A DNA stretch of 64,000 bases, taken from NCBI GenBank assembly GCA_004298155.1, contig SCRD01000023.1, positions 52,792-116,791 on the forward strand, in the 5' to 3' direction. The notes beneath the pieces were generated by a model, which had not been told where the DNA came from, made no database searches, and saw only the letters and a list, made by a program, of their open reading frames with translations. Each line of letters starts with the position of its first letter. Position 1 is the first letter of the stretch. The stretch comes from Acidobacteriota bacterium (GTDB lineage Bacteria; Acidobacteriota; Terriglobia; UBA7540). This document shows, piece after piece, positions 36,980 through 45,720 of this stretch. A program made the translations under genes and the position numbers.

Positions 36980-37522
36980 ATGACTGCGCTCCCAACTATG
37001 CTGATCCTCGACGTCGGATGTGGGAAAAATAAACAGGAGCCAGGCGCAATCGGGCTGGATCGCCAAAGGGGTTCCGTTGCCGATATCCGATGCGAACTGG
37101 GCCATTTCCCCTGGCCTCTCAGGTCTGACTCTGCCGATAAGATTTACCTGTCGCATTTTCTCGAGCATCAATTGGATATTTTGGGCGCCATGCGGGAGGT
37201 CCACCGTATCGGCAAGCCCGGCTGCGAGGTCGTTATCGTAACGCCCCACTTTAGCTCGCTTGATTCGTACACAGATCCGACGCACCTATTCCACCTGGGG
37301 CTTCACAGCTTCGATTACTTTGCCCGGGACAGCTTTGAGAACTTTACCTACGGCGGCGGTGGCTTTCAGATCCTCGATCGACGCCTGACGTTTGGCGGAA
37401 ACTTCCTTCTTGATAACTTTGCGCGGCTATGGGCCAATCACGCCCCCGACTTCTATGAGAAACACCTGGCTTGGATCTTGCCAGCGAGAAACATTTTCTG
37501 CAGGCTTCGGGTGATCAAGTAG
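36980..37522 (+). CDS. SAM-dependent methyltransferase-like protein
   Basis: 180 residues from ATG 36980 (the frame is open 22 codons upstream). MLILDVGCGKNKQEPGAIGLD is motif I of a class I methyltransferase, DKIYLSHFLEHQLDILGAMREVHRIGKPG is the EH-x-x-D/R-type post-I region, and VVIVTPHFSS is motif III. Proteins like this (COG4627-type) are common near surface-glycan genes; none is adjacent here. It follows the previous methyltransferase by about 230 bases. Substrate unknown. Confidence 0.75.
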   Translation: MTALPTMLILDVGCGKNKQEPGAIGLDRQRGSVADIRCELGHFPWPLRSDSADKIYLSHFLEHQLDILGAMREVHRIGKPGCEVVIVTPHFSSLDSYTDPTHLFHLGLHSFDYFARDSFENFTYGGGGFQILDRRLTFGGNFLLDNFARLWANHAPDFYEKHLAWILPARNIFCRLRVIK

Positions 37523-37672
37523 TTCCGGCTCGAACCGAAGGGCGGCACCGGGCTCCCGAGTGCTACAACTCTGCCGCGTCTCCGTCGCCATCAGCCGCTC
37601 CAGGGTGTGCCGACGTAGGTTTCGTCCAGGTTACCAGGCCGACCCTGTACCCATTGCAGCCCGCCGTGCGAA

Positions 37673-38026
37673 CTAATGATAAGGCAATGTTTTCAGTAAA
37701 CTCTTTTCTGATTTCGATGGGCCGTTTGAATACGGTTTCAGGGAAGGATGGAAATAGGCCTGCTCCGCGCCCACCGGTGGATCAGAGTCAGAAGGCGCCT
37801 TGGATAAGAACTGGTTTGCCACTGGCGCAGACGGACCGTTTCCGCTGAGCGCAAACAGGTATTCCGGCCCCACCCACGGTTCGGAGGAAGTTGACTCTAT
37901 TTCCCTGAGCATTGCATTCAACCGGGCCGCGACGCGCTTGCTCTGCGGGCTGGCGCTCAGGTTGTTTTCTTCCGCCGGGTCCTTTGCCCAGTTGTAAAGA
38001 TATCGGCCGCCTTTGTTCGTCAGAAT
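37673..38026 (-). pseudogene. in-frame continuation of the sulfatase gene after an amber stop
   Basis: Reading straight through the TAG at 38027-38029 gives 117 further codons to a second TAG at 37673-37675. The first residues are ILTNKGGRYLYNWAKDPAEE followed by NNLS, which is the standard C-terminal motif of sulfatase-superfamily proteins (ELYDLxxDPxExxNL). The context is DWH-stop-ILTN, where relatives have a tyrosine (WHYI), so one base change of TAC or TAT to TAG explains it. Either the gene is broken or the codon is read through. The far C-terminus (about 60 residues) is low-complexity, Ser/Pro-rich and unrecognised. Confidence 0.8.
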
Positions 38027-39748
38027 CTAATGCCAATCGGCGGTGGTCAGGCTGATTCCCGCGGCGTCTGGCTCAGAAAGGCTCGCGCTGAGTTCGGAAA
38101 CAACGGGCTGGGCAATCCGCTGCGGCGAATCTGTCTGCCAGAACCGCGCCAGGCTGAAATCGTGCAAAGGGAACGTGTTCCCCAATGCCAGGTCGATGGT
38201 GGTTGCAAAGAGCTGGCGGACCGCGACCGGCAAAGTAATCCGCTTTCCGGCAGGGATGCCCGCACCGCACGCAATCAGCGGAACGTGAATTTCTTCCCGA
38301 TGAAGATCGTTGCCGTGCTGGTAAACTCCGTGCTCGCCAAAGGCTTCTCCGTGGTCGGCCGTTATCAAAATGATCGTGTTCTTCCCCGCCGGTGAAGCCT
38401 CAAGAAAGCGAACCAGTTTCCCGATCTGCGCGTCGAGGTAAGCAAGGCTGTTGTCATAGCCGTCTATTAGCGCCTGGCGATCGGCGGCAGGCAGTGGCTG
38501 GTCTGGCCGGAGCCTGCGTTTCGCGCCCCATCGGCTTACCGCCCGTTCCGGCAGCGTTCCAAAACGATGATCGTACGGCACAGGAGGAAGGTAGGGACTG
38601 TGCGCATCAAAATAGTTGATGTAAACATAGAATGGGCCCGCTGGGCGGTGTTGCAGCCAGCGGAAAACCTCCGCATTCAAGTCGGCTGCGTTGCGCCGGT
38701 AAAAAGCGTCGTAGCGGCCCATGTTCTGATAAAGCGGTTGCACCGCCGCGCGCCCCATCAGTGTCCGCGACAGATTGTAAAGCATCGTCGTGCGATCGTC
38801 ATCGTACCATCCAAACCCGTCACCCATTCCCCAGCCCGATTCTCCGTAGTAGTAATTCGCGTTGAATCCTGCCGTGGCATACCCTTGCTGGCCCAGAACG
38901 CTTTCAACGGTTTTCCAGGCAGCGTTAAGCGGCCTGAAGGCGTTGGCGCCGCTCTGGTGCGGAAGCAATCCCGTAAAGATGGCGGCCAGTGACGGCAGAG
39001 TCCAGGAGGTGGCCGAAATAGCGTTTTCAAACAACACGCCCTTTTCAGCCAGCCGTGCAAGGTTGGGCGTAGTATCACGATCGTAGCCATAAGCCGAAAG
39101 GTGGTCAGCCCGCACCGTATCCATTGTTATGAGAACGATGTTGGGGCGCTGACCGGGATCGATTTCACTGGCGGCAACACTCGTCCCACCTGGGAGCCGG
39201 GACGCGCCATAATAAATAATGCCAGCCGCCAAAACCACCAGGACTGCAGCAATCGCTCCCGCCAGCCCGCGAAGGGGCCAGTCTTTATCAGGGTCAAACC
39301 AGGGAGAGATTAACTTGCTCCGGGTAAGTCCTATCACCAACACCACAACAAACACGACGGCAAGCCGGACTAGCGGGAACAGGATGTTCTTGAGGCGGCT
39401 GTAGACGTCAAAATTCACCGAATGCGTGTGCACAAAGTGGCCTGCCCACCCAACATAGGCTCCCGCACAACCGATCAGAACTGCCGCAAGGATCAACTCA
39501 CGAAGCGAGCTTTGAAATCTGCCGAGAGAGGCCAATAACCCCAGGCAAAGACCCAGAGTCGCAAAAAACAGCATGGCTATCAGCGGAGCCAGAAACCAGA
39601 TGACCCATGTAACGTCAACAACAAGATACTCCTGCACTGAAGGAACAGAGTAGAGGAGCCTTGCTTCCCACAGGCCCACCAGCAGGCCGGCCAACGCCCC
39701 GGTGATAGCAAAGCGGAGTAGCGTGTCGGTCTGAGATCTATGCGGCAT
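38027..39748 (-). CDS. membrane sulfatase-superfamily protein, interrupted by in-frame TAG
   Basis: 573 residues to the TAG. About five N-terminal TM helices (to about residue 185) are followed by a periplasmic alkaline-phosphatase-superfamily domain: RPNIVLITMDTVRADHLSAYGY with the metal Asp pair, ENAISATSWTLPSLAAIFTG, YFDAHSPYLPP, and NTIILITADHGEAFGEHG with the second metal site. The usual Cys or Ser of the C/S-x-P-S-x-R formylglycine motif is Thr here (TLPSL) and the Arg is missing. Thr is the nucleophile in lipid phosphotransferases of this superfamily (LtaS, EptA), so a phospho-transfer or hydrolase role is more likely than sulfate-ester cleavage. An ATG 18 codons upstream (39802) is an alternative start. 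Confidence 0.85.
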   Translation of the reverse strand: MPHRSQTDTLLRFAITGALAGLLVGLWEARLLYSVPSVQEYLVVDVTWVIWFLAPLIAMLFFATLGLCLGLLASLGRFQSSLRELILAAVLIGCAGAYVGWAGHFVHTHSVNFDVYSRLKNILFPLVRLAVVFVVVLVIGLTRSKLISPWFDPDKDWPLRGLAGAIAAVLVVLAAGIIYYGASRLPGGTSVAASEIDPGQRPNIVLITMDTVRADHLSAYGYDRDTTPNLARLAEKGVLFENAISATSWTLPSLAAIFTGLLPHQSGANAFRPLNAAWKTVESVLGQQGYATAGFNANYYYGESGWGMGDGFGWYDDDRTTMLYNLSRTLMGRAAVQPLYQNMGRYDAFYRRNAADLNAEVFRWLQHRPAGPFYVYINYFDAHSPYLPPVPYDHRFGTLPERAVSRWGAKRRLRPDQPLPAADRQALIDGYDNSLAYLDAQIGKLVRFLEASPAGKNTIILITADHGEAFGEHGVYQHGNDLHREEIHVPLIACGAGIPAGKRITLPVAVRQLFATTIDLALGNTFPLHDFSLARFWQTDSPQRIAQPVVSELSASLSEPDAAGISLTTADWH

Positions 39749-40053
39749 AGTGAGCCCGGGTTTTAAAATATTTAGAGGTATTTCGACGCCCGCCAGAAGC
39801 ATGGGGTTACGACGAAGTCAAGATTTAACAGGAAATTTACAATCGGGCTGCAGCATCGGCATTGGCATGTCAAGAGAAATGAACAACTTCAGGCAAGTGA
39901 ATTCCAGGCCCGCTTTCTTTAGCCCCGACAGATGGCGCATGGAGTACGCGAGGCATGGGCTGAATGTCGGTTTTCGGTTTACATTAGAGGACTTGAATGA
40001 CCAGGAAGGCATGGCCCGCCGAAAGCCAGTTATGGATCGATGACGGCGGATGT
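39749..40053. other. intergenic region
   Basis: Just over 300 bases between two minus-strand genes. It holds an AT-rich patch close to 39765-39780 that could be part of a promoter for the sulfatase-like gene. I see no RNA gene or reliable terminator. Confidence 0.4.
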
Positions 40054-40854
40054 TTAATTGAGGTCGTGTGAGACCATCAATTTAAAGGTCACTTTGTCGG
40101 CTCCAGCCGTCACTCCGACGCCCACCCCTGTCTCAATATCCACGAACCGCGTGTGGTGGTCCACCACTGCCCAGACCTCGTGGAACTGGTTGTGAGCATC
40201 ATAAAAATCGCGAAACTGCCCGAAATCGGCATACTCCTCGGCGCCAACAGTCCAGTTGGGATTCAGATTGTATGCAACTCGGCCCGCGGGAACAAACTCC
40301 AGCCCGTTGAAGCCGCCGCGATAGTTTGTATCAACAATGGGATTGTAAATAAGGTCCACCTTATGCAGGTGTGCGCCCACAATTGGCCGCGCTTCCGACG
40401 TGACGCGTCGCGACTCCCAGTAGGAATAATTGACACTGAACTCAAAGTTGATGCCGTAAAAGAAAGTGTGTTTATCGGCGTTCGGCCGCACAAATAGTTC
40501 GCGTACCTTGAACCCGTCAATCGACCCACCGCGGTTTTCCGAATAGGCTGTGAAGACTGGGAGGTAAAGGCCCTGTTCAAACCACGGCCTTACGCCATAG
40601 GCCCATTCAACGGCCCCATTAACCGAGTCGTCGGGAATAATTCCACCAGGAAAATCAGCGGTCTTACGTCCAATAGGAGTGAAATTGCTGTGCACCATAA
40701 CGCTGGCTTTTCCTGGGGCCATAATCGAAGCGTCGTACACCTGGATCTCGTCCGTCTGTGCGTGGGCCGCGAGCGGCGCCACAACCAGCGCAAGCGCCAA
40801 CATTGCACAGGCGGACATCCATTGCCTGTGAAGTTGTGTTTTTTGAGACCCCAT
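40054..40854 (-). CDS. outer-membrane beta-barrel-like protein of unknown function
   Basis: 266 residues from ATG 40854 (the frame is open further but the signal peptide fixes the start). The signal peptide runs MLALALVVAPLAAHA with cleavage before QTDEI. The mature part is rich in alternating aromatic strands (FNGLEFVPAGRVAYNLNPNW, YGINFEFSVNYSYWESRR) and ends in KLMVSHDLN, consistent with a small barrel. Such proteins in proteobacteria and acidobacteria are uncharacterised. Divergent from an MFS transporter. Confidence 0.72.
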   Translation of the reverse strand: MGSQKTQLHRQWMSACAMLALALVVAPLAAHAQTDEIQVYDASIMAPGKASVMVHSNFTPIGRKTADFPGGIIPDDSVNGAVEWAYGVRPWFEQGLYLPVFTAYSENRGGSIDGFKVRELFVRPNADKHTFFYGINFEFSVNYSYWESRRVTSEARPIVGAHLHKVDLIYNPIVDTNYRGGFNGLEFVPAGRVAYNLNPNWTVGAEEYADFGQFRDFYDAHNQFHEVWAVVDHHTRFVDIETGVGVGVTAGADKVTFKLMVSHDLN

Positions 40855-41032
40855 AAACGAATTAGAGAGTATAACGCATTTCCCACAGCTCAATTGGCAC
40901 CGGTAAGAAATGTTTCGGGCTGCTGTGGCAACCTGTGGTATTTTGCCCGAGTTCTCTCTCTTCAGCACTATGCCGGAAAGTTTTGGGCAAATGACGAACG
41001 CGCTCTTTCCAAGCGGGTGGCAGGCGCCGGCC

Positions 41033-42250
41033 ATGTCTAGCGCGCGGCGCTGGATTCTGGTGCTTCTGCTCTTTGTTGCTGCGCTCATCAATTACCTTGA
41101 CCGCGCCACTATCTCGGTGGCCCTTCCCAGGATCTCCGGCGACCTGCTTCTCGGCCCGACCGCTAAAGGAGTACTTCTCTCTGCGTTCTTCTGGTCCTAC
41201 GCCCTGATGCAGGTCCCCATCGGCTGGCTTGCGGACCGCGTCAGCCTGCGCTGGCTTTATGCCGGTTCGTTTGCACTGTGGTCGCTGGCCTGCGGTCTTA
41301 CCGGGTTTTCCGGCAGCCTGGGGGTGCTCATTCTTCTGCGCGTTGTTCTCGGCGTCGGAGAATCCATCTATCTTCCCGGCAGCGTCAAATTCGTCAGCCT
41401 CGCCTTTTCTCCCACAGAGCGTGGCCTGCCCACCGCAATCTTTGACAGCGGCGTACGCGCGGGCCTGGCCATCGGAGCGCCGCTCGTCGCCTGGCTGGTG
41501 TCACGGCGCGGCTGGCGGAACATGTTTATGCTGGTGGGCTTCACGGCACTGGTCTGGGTCTTGCCGTGGATACTGTCCTTTCCATCGAGGTTGAATCTTG
41601 CAGGACAGGAACGCCGGCCAGATGCTCCTGCGCGCACTGCTCGCAAGCCGATGACCTTCAATCGCAACCTGCTGGGAGCCAGTCTCGGATTCTTCTGCTT
41701 TGGTTATTACAACTATCTGCTGGTTACCTGGCTGCCCGATTACCTGGTTGAAGTGCGCCACCTCACCATTCTGAAGGCGGGATTCCTGGCCGCCATCCCG
41801 TACATTACATGGGCCGCTGCAGAGATCGCGGGAGGCTGGGCGTCGGACCGTATGGTCCGTCTGAATTGGAATGAGACTCGCGTCAGAAAAGGGATGATCA
41901 CTTTGGGCTTCGCCACAGGCCTGATGCTGATTCCGGCGGCACTGGTCGGGAACCTCACTGCGTCCATCGTCCTGCTGGCCGGCGGGTCGCTCGTGGGGCT
42001 ATCTTCCCCAAATCTTCTGGTGGTGTTTCAGGCCTGCGCCCCGGAGGAGGAAGTCGGCATGTGGATGGGCTTCGGGAACTTTATCGGCAACATCGGCGGC
42101 GTCCTCTCGCCCTTTATTACCGGGCTTCTCATCAGCAAAACAGGATCGTTCGTCCCCGGGTTCGCCCTCGCACCCATCATCCTCGTCGCCGGCCTTCTGG
42201 CCTACTGGTTTATCGTCGGCGAACTGAAACCACCCAAGACCGCGACATAA
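41033..42250 (+). CDS. MFS transporter, anion:cation symporter (ACS)-like
   Basis: 405 residues, twelve TM helices. LINYLDRATISVALPRISGDL in TM1 and FFWSYALMQVPIGWLADRVSLRW between TM2 and TM3 are the ACS-family signatures known from hexuronate/galactarate and phthalate permeases. ATG 41033 is chosen because TM1 begins seven residues later; ATGs at 40991 and 40970 would add 14 or 21 residues. Substrate is probably an organic anion. Confidence 0.88.
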   Translation: MSSARRWILVLLLFVAALINYLDRATISVALPRISGDLLLGPTAKGVLLSAFFWSYALMQVPIGWLADRVSLRWLYAGSFALWSLACGLTGFSGSLGVLILLRVVLGVGESIYLPGSVKFVSLAFSPTERGLPTAIFDSGVRAGLAIGAPLVAWLVSRRGWRNMFMLVGFTALVWVLPWILSFPSRLNLAGQERRPDAPARTARKPMTFNRNLLGASLGFFCFGYYNYLLVTWLPDYLVEVRHLTILKAGFLAAIPYITWAAAEIAGGWASDRMVRLNWNETRVRKGMITLGFATGLMLIPAALVGNLTASIVLLAGGSLVGLSSPNLLVVFQACAPEEEVGMWMGFGNFIGNIGGVLSPFITGLLISKTGSFVPGFALAPIILVAGLLAYWFIVGELKPPKTAT

Positions 42251-42387
42251 TCACGCGAGTGGCGCGTTTACCAGAAGGGTGTGGCCGAGACGTGGCGCCT
42301 CCTGCCGCGGCTGTGAACCAGCAGCTTAACTTGCAGCCTGCTACACGATGCGCCTTTTATCGCTGTGTACGATGGCGCCGCTTTCTA

Positions 42388-44103
42388 CTACTTTCCCGGC
42401 TCAAAGTACGGTGCGGGTTCCGGGATGGCGGCGCCGTCTTTGCGGGGTGATGAGGCGCCGTAGTTGATACCCGTAGCGGAATTATGCAGGACAGCCTGGC
42501 CACCGCCCATGGGAGAGGCGTAGGCGCCCCGCATGATGAGCACATGGCCTTTCTGCTCGAGCCCCTCATAAATGAAGGGAGGAAAGCGGTCTTCGATCAT
42601 AAAATTGCAGCCACCCCAATCGAGTTTGGTAAACCTCGGGGCCTCCAGCGCCGCCTGGATGTTCATGCCGTAGTCCACAATGTCAGACACAAACTGCGCG
42701 TGTGCCTGCGGCTGGTTGTAACCGCCCATGATGCCGAAGCCGATGTGAATGTCACCTTTCGCCATGAAGGCGGGAATGATGGTGTGGTAAGGACGCTTGT
42801 GGGGCATCAGCACGTCGGGATGCCCAGCCTCCAGCACAAACATGCCGCCGCGGTTCTGCAGCAGGATGCCGTAATCGTTTGACACCACGCCGGAGCCAAA
42901 GCCTGCCGAGAGGCTCTGGATGAGCGAAACAATGTTGCCTTCCTTGTCCACCACAGAAAGGTAGATGGTGTCGTTCGAGGCATGCGGCGGATTGCCAGGC
43001 GGAACGTCGCAGTGAGCGTGATTCATATCAATGGTGGCGGCGCGCTGGGCGGCGTATTCCTTGGAGATAAGCCCCTCGACGGGAATTTTGGAATATTTCG
43101 GATCGCCCACGTATCGCCGCAGGTCGGCAAATGCCAGTCGCTGGGCCTCCATCTTGACGTGCAGGGCGTCAACATTGAAGAATCCCCAGTCGGGCAGCGG
43201 GTACCGCTCAAAAACGTTCAGCATTTCGAGCGCCGCCAGCCCCTGACCGTTGGGCGGCAGCTCATAGATTTTCCACCCGCGATAGGTGGTCGAAATGGGT
43301 TCGACCCACTGCGCCTGGTATTCGCTGAAGTCAGAAAGCGACATAACGCCGCCCAACTCTTCCACGGACTTCACGATATCCTTCGCGATGTCGCCGCGGT
43401 AAAAAGCGTCACGGCCCTGCTTCGCGATCAGTTCCAGCGCGCGTCCGTATTCCGAATTCGTAAAGACTTCTCCTACCTCCGGCGGCCGCCCGTCCGGCAG
43501 ATATATGCGCCGGGCGTTGGCGTTTGTTTCCAGCAGGCGCTGCCCGCCTTTCCAGTAGGCGTCAATGTATTCGGTGAGGGGAAATCCGTGCTCGGCAAAA
43601 TAGATGGCGGGCTTAAACAGTTCCGCCCAGGGTAGCCGGCCGTATTTCTCGTGCATCCTGGCCCAGCCATCCACGCATCCCGGCACAGTAATGCTGAAGA
43701 CGCCGCTCTGTGGCATTTGCGCGTAGCCTTTATGCTTGAGGAAATCCACCGTCAGCTTTTCAGGCGCCCAGCCGCTGGCGTTCATGCCGGCCAGCCTGCC
43801 GGTCTTCGCGTCATAGTGAATGGCGAACAGGTCGCCTCCAATACCGCTGTTCATGGGCTCAACCACGCCCATGGCCGCGTCGGCCGCAATCGCCGCATCC
43901 ACGGCGGAACCTCCGCGCGCCAGGATCTGGGCTCCCGCCTGCGAGGCCAGCGTCTGGCTGGTAGCCACAATGCCCAGAGGAGTGATCACCATCGATCGCG
44001 CCTGGCTGCGGTCTTCATGGCTGGTGTAATTCTGCGCGTGTGTCGGCATAACCGCGATGAGTATGACCATCATCAAACCCGCAAGCAATACCAGTCGTCG
44101 CAT
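42388..44103 (-). CDS. gamma-glutamyltransferase family protein
   Basis: 571-residue periplasmic Ntn-hydrolase precursor with signal peptide (MRRLVLLAGLMMVILIAVMP, cleavage near THAQ); ATG 44103 has GGGAG at correct spacing. Family motifs: GGSAVDAAIAADAAMGVVEP, SGIGGDLFAIHYD, and the autoprocessing site HASNDTIYLSVVDKEGNIVS, with Thr as expected nucleophile after cleavage, then FGSGVVSNDYGILLQNRGG. Could transfer or hydrolyse glutathione-type gamma-glutamyl bonds, or act on cephalosporin-like amides; sequence does not decide. Confidence 0.92.
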   Translation of the reverse strand: MRRLVLLAGLMMVILIAVMPTHAQNYTSHEDRSQARSMVITPLGIVATSQTLASQAGAQILARGGSAVDAAIAADAAMGVVEPMNSGIGGDLFAIHYDAKTGRLAGMNASGWAPEKLTVDFLKHKGYAQMPQSGVFSITVPGCVDGWARMHEKYGRLPWAELFKPAIYFAEHGFPLTEYIDAYWKGGQRLLETNANARRIYLPDGRPPEVGEVFTNSEYGRALELIAKQGRDAFYRGDIAKDIVKSVEELGGVMSLSDFSEYQAQWVEPISTTYRGWKIYELPPNGQGLAALEMLNVFERYPLPDWGFFNVDALHVKMEAQRLAFADLRRYVGDPKYSKIPVEGLISKEYAAQRAATIDMNHAHCDVPPGNPPHASNDTIYLSVVDKEGNIVSLIQSLSAGFGSGVVSNDYGILLQNRGGMFVLEAGHPDVLMPHKRPYHTIIPAFMAKGDIHIGFGIMGGYNQPQAHAQFVSDIVDYGMNIQAALEAPRFTKLDWGGCNFMIEDRFPPFIYEGLEQKGHVLIMRGAYASPMGGGQAVLHNSATGINYGASSPRKDGAAIPEPAPYFEPGK

Positions 44104-44369
44104 TGGAGCTCCCGTCAAGAATGAGATTTTGAAAACGGAAGATTAACACTGAAAGGATGAAGTGTGAAGGATGAAAACAGCATGGACGGCTCCGGTGCAC
44201 GAATGACTAATTACGAGTTACGAATTCCGGGTCTCCCTTCGGGCTCCGGATTGTTGGCCGCACAACATTTTCGCTGCCGGGCCGACCTAAAGCAGATAGT
44301 TCGAGCTACTGGAGCAGCTTTCGAATCCCAAACTAAAACGAGGTGGTCTGAACCTGATATCATCTCTGC

Positions 44370-45620
44370 ATGCCGCCAGGGCCGATTGTTATCTTTGATA
44401 AGTCCTTTCTCCAGTCCCTCAACACAAACGAAGCAGTATGGCTGGACAATTTCTATCTGAATAACATCACACCCCTATTTTTCGCAGAAACGCTGGCGGA
44501 CCTCGAAAAACAGGTTCATGCCGGGCGGACGCCTGAGCAGGTTGTCGGAACTTTGGCCATGAAAACCCCAGATATGCAAGCGTACCCGTGCGCCCACCAT
44601 ATGAAACTGATTCAAGGCGCCCTTACGGGCCACAGTCTGCCCCTAGAGCCACGAATACCGCTTGACCGAGGGACCGTGGTTAACCTTGATGGCAAACCCG
44701 GTTTGTTCTTTCCGATGACTCATGAAGAGGAAGCCCTCCGGCGGTGGTATAGGCACGAGTTCCTTGATGTCGAGAGGCAGATCGCGAAATTGTGGCGACG
44801 ACAGTTGTGTAACTCTGATTATACGGAACTCTATAACTTTTTCCGGAAATGGTTTCTCATTGGCAAGCCAAAGAATCTTGAGGAAGTCAAGCGGCTTGCC
44901 GAGGCGTACGTTGACGGATCGCCGCAAGAAGCCTCGTTGCTATTCGGCATGACACTTTTCGGGGTCCCGCCAGCTTCTCAGAAACAAGTCGTGGCGTTGT
45001 GGGAAGAGGGTGGGAACCTTCCACTTCGTGACTTCGCTCCGTATTTTCATTATGTTTATTGCGTTGATCTGTTCTACAACCTTGCAGTGGCAGCGGATCT
45101 GATATCCCGTGTGCGTCCGAAGGGCAAGGCGGATAATAAGGTCGATATCGCCTATCTCTACTACCTTCCCTTCTGTATGGTATTTACGTCGAGCGATGGC
45201 TTACATGAGCGCGTCGTGCCCTTGTTCCTCCGTCCTGACCAGAGCTTCGTCAAAGGCAATGACCTCAAGGAGGATCTGTGCAAGCTTGAAGAGTATTACT
45301 GGTCCCTTCCAGACGAGGTGAAAAGCAGCGGCTTCCATAAGTTTGCTGGCTGGCCGCCAGAGGATACCGCGTTTCTCGTGACACGGCTTTGGGACAGGCA
45401 TTTACCCGATTGGAGAAAATTAAAGTCCAAGGAACGGAAGCCCGACTCAGCGACTGCCAAGGTGTTGATGGATATGCTCAACCGCATTGAAAAAGAGGCT
45501 GTCGAGTCCCCTGACCCCACGGGTCACCTTTCACTGGATGATATGCAATTTGCTCAAATGAAACGTAACGTCATGCGCCGAAAAGGAAGATGGGAGCGCT
45601 TCGGTCCTGATGTGAAATAA
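44370..45620 (+). CDS. unrecognised 416-residue protein with PIN-like N-terminus
   Basis: I do not recognise this family with confidence. The N-terminus, PIVIFDKSFLQSLNTNEAVW, then LFFAETLADLEKQV, has the Asp after beta-1 and the Glu about 30 residues later seen in PIN-domain nucleases, and two further Asp/Glu sites could complete an acidic cluster, but this is only a resemblance. There is no signal peptide or TM helix. The C-terminus is basic (MRRKGRWERFG). The ATG at 44370 has no ribosome site. Base composition looks lower in GC than the neighbours (not measured), and a 250-base noncoding stretch precedes it, so horizontal acquisition is plausible. It stands alone. Confidence 0.7.
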   Translation: MPPGPIVIFDKSFLQSLNTNEAVWLDNFYLNNITPLFFAETLADLEKQVHAGRTPEQVVGTLAMKTPDMQAYPCAHHMKLIQGALTGHSLPLEPRIPLDRGTVVNLDGKPGLFFPMTHEEEALRRWYRHEFLDVERQIAKLWRRQLCNSDYTELYNFFRKWFLIGKPKNLEEVKRLAEAYVDGSPQEASLLFGMTLFGVPPASQKQVVALWEEGGNLPLRDFAPYFHYVYCVDLFYNLAVAADLISRVRPKGKADNKVDIAYLYYLPFCMVFTSSDGLHERVVPLFLRPDQSFVKGNDLKEDLCKLEEYYWSLPDEVKSSGFHKFAGWPPEDTAFLVTRLWDRHLPDWRKLKSKERKPDSATAKVLMDMLNRIEKEAVESPDPTGHLSLDDMQFAQMKRNVMRRKGRWERFGPDVK

Positions 45621-45720
45621 GCATGCCCCCTTGAGTTTGAAGGTGAAGGAGAGCGTAAGAAAGGTAGCCGGCACATCCAACGCTCCCTATGCAATGCGTG
45701 CGGACTTTTCGGCGCAGCTG

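Noticed and set aside
42982..43635. Plus-strand 217-codon open frame
   Set aside because: Lies opposite gamma-glutamyltransferase; no independent evidence.
44290..44369. TTCGAATCCC sequence reminiscent of a tRNA T-arm before the orphan gene
   Set aside because: No acceptor, D or anticodon stem can be drawn around it; at most a coincidental match, so no tRNA or attachment site is claimed.
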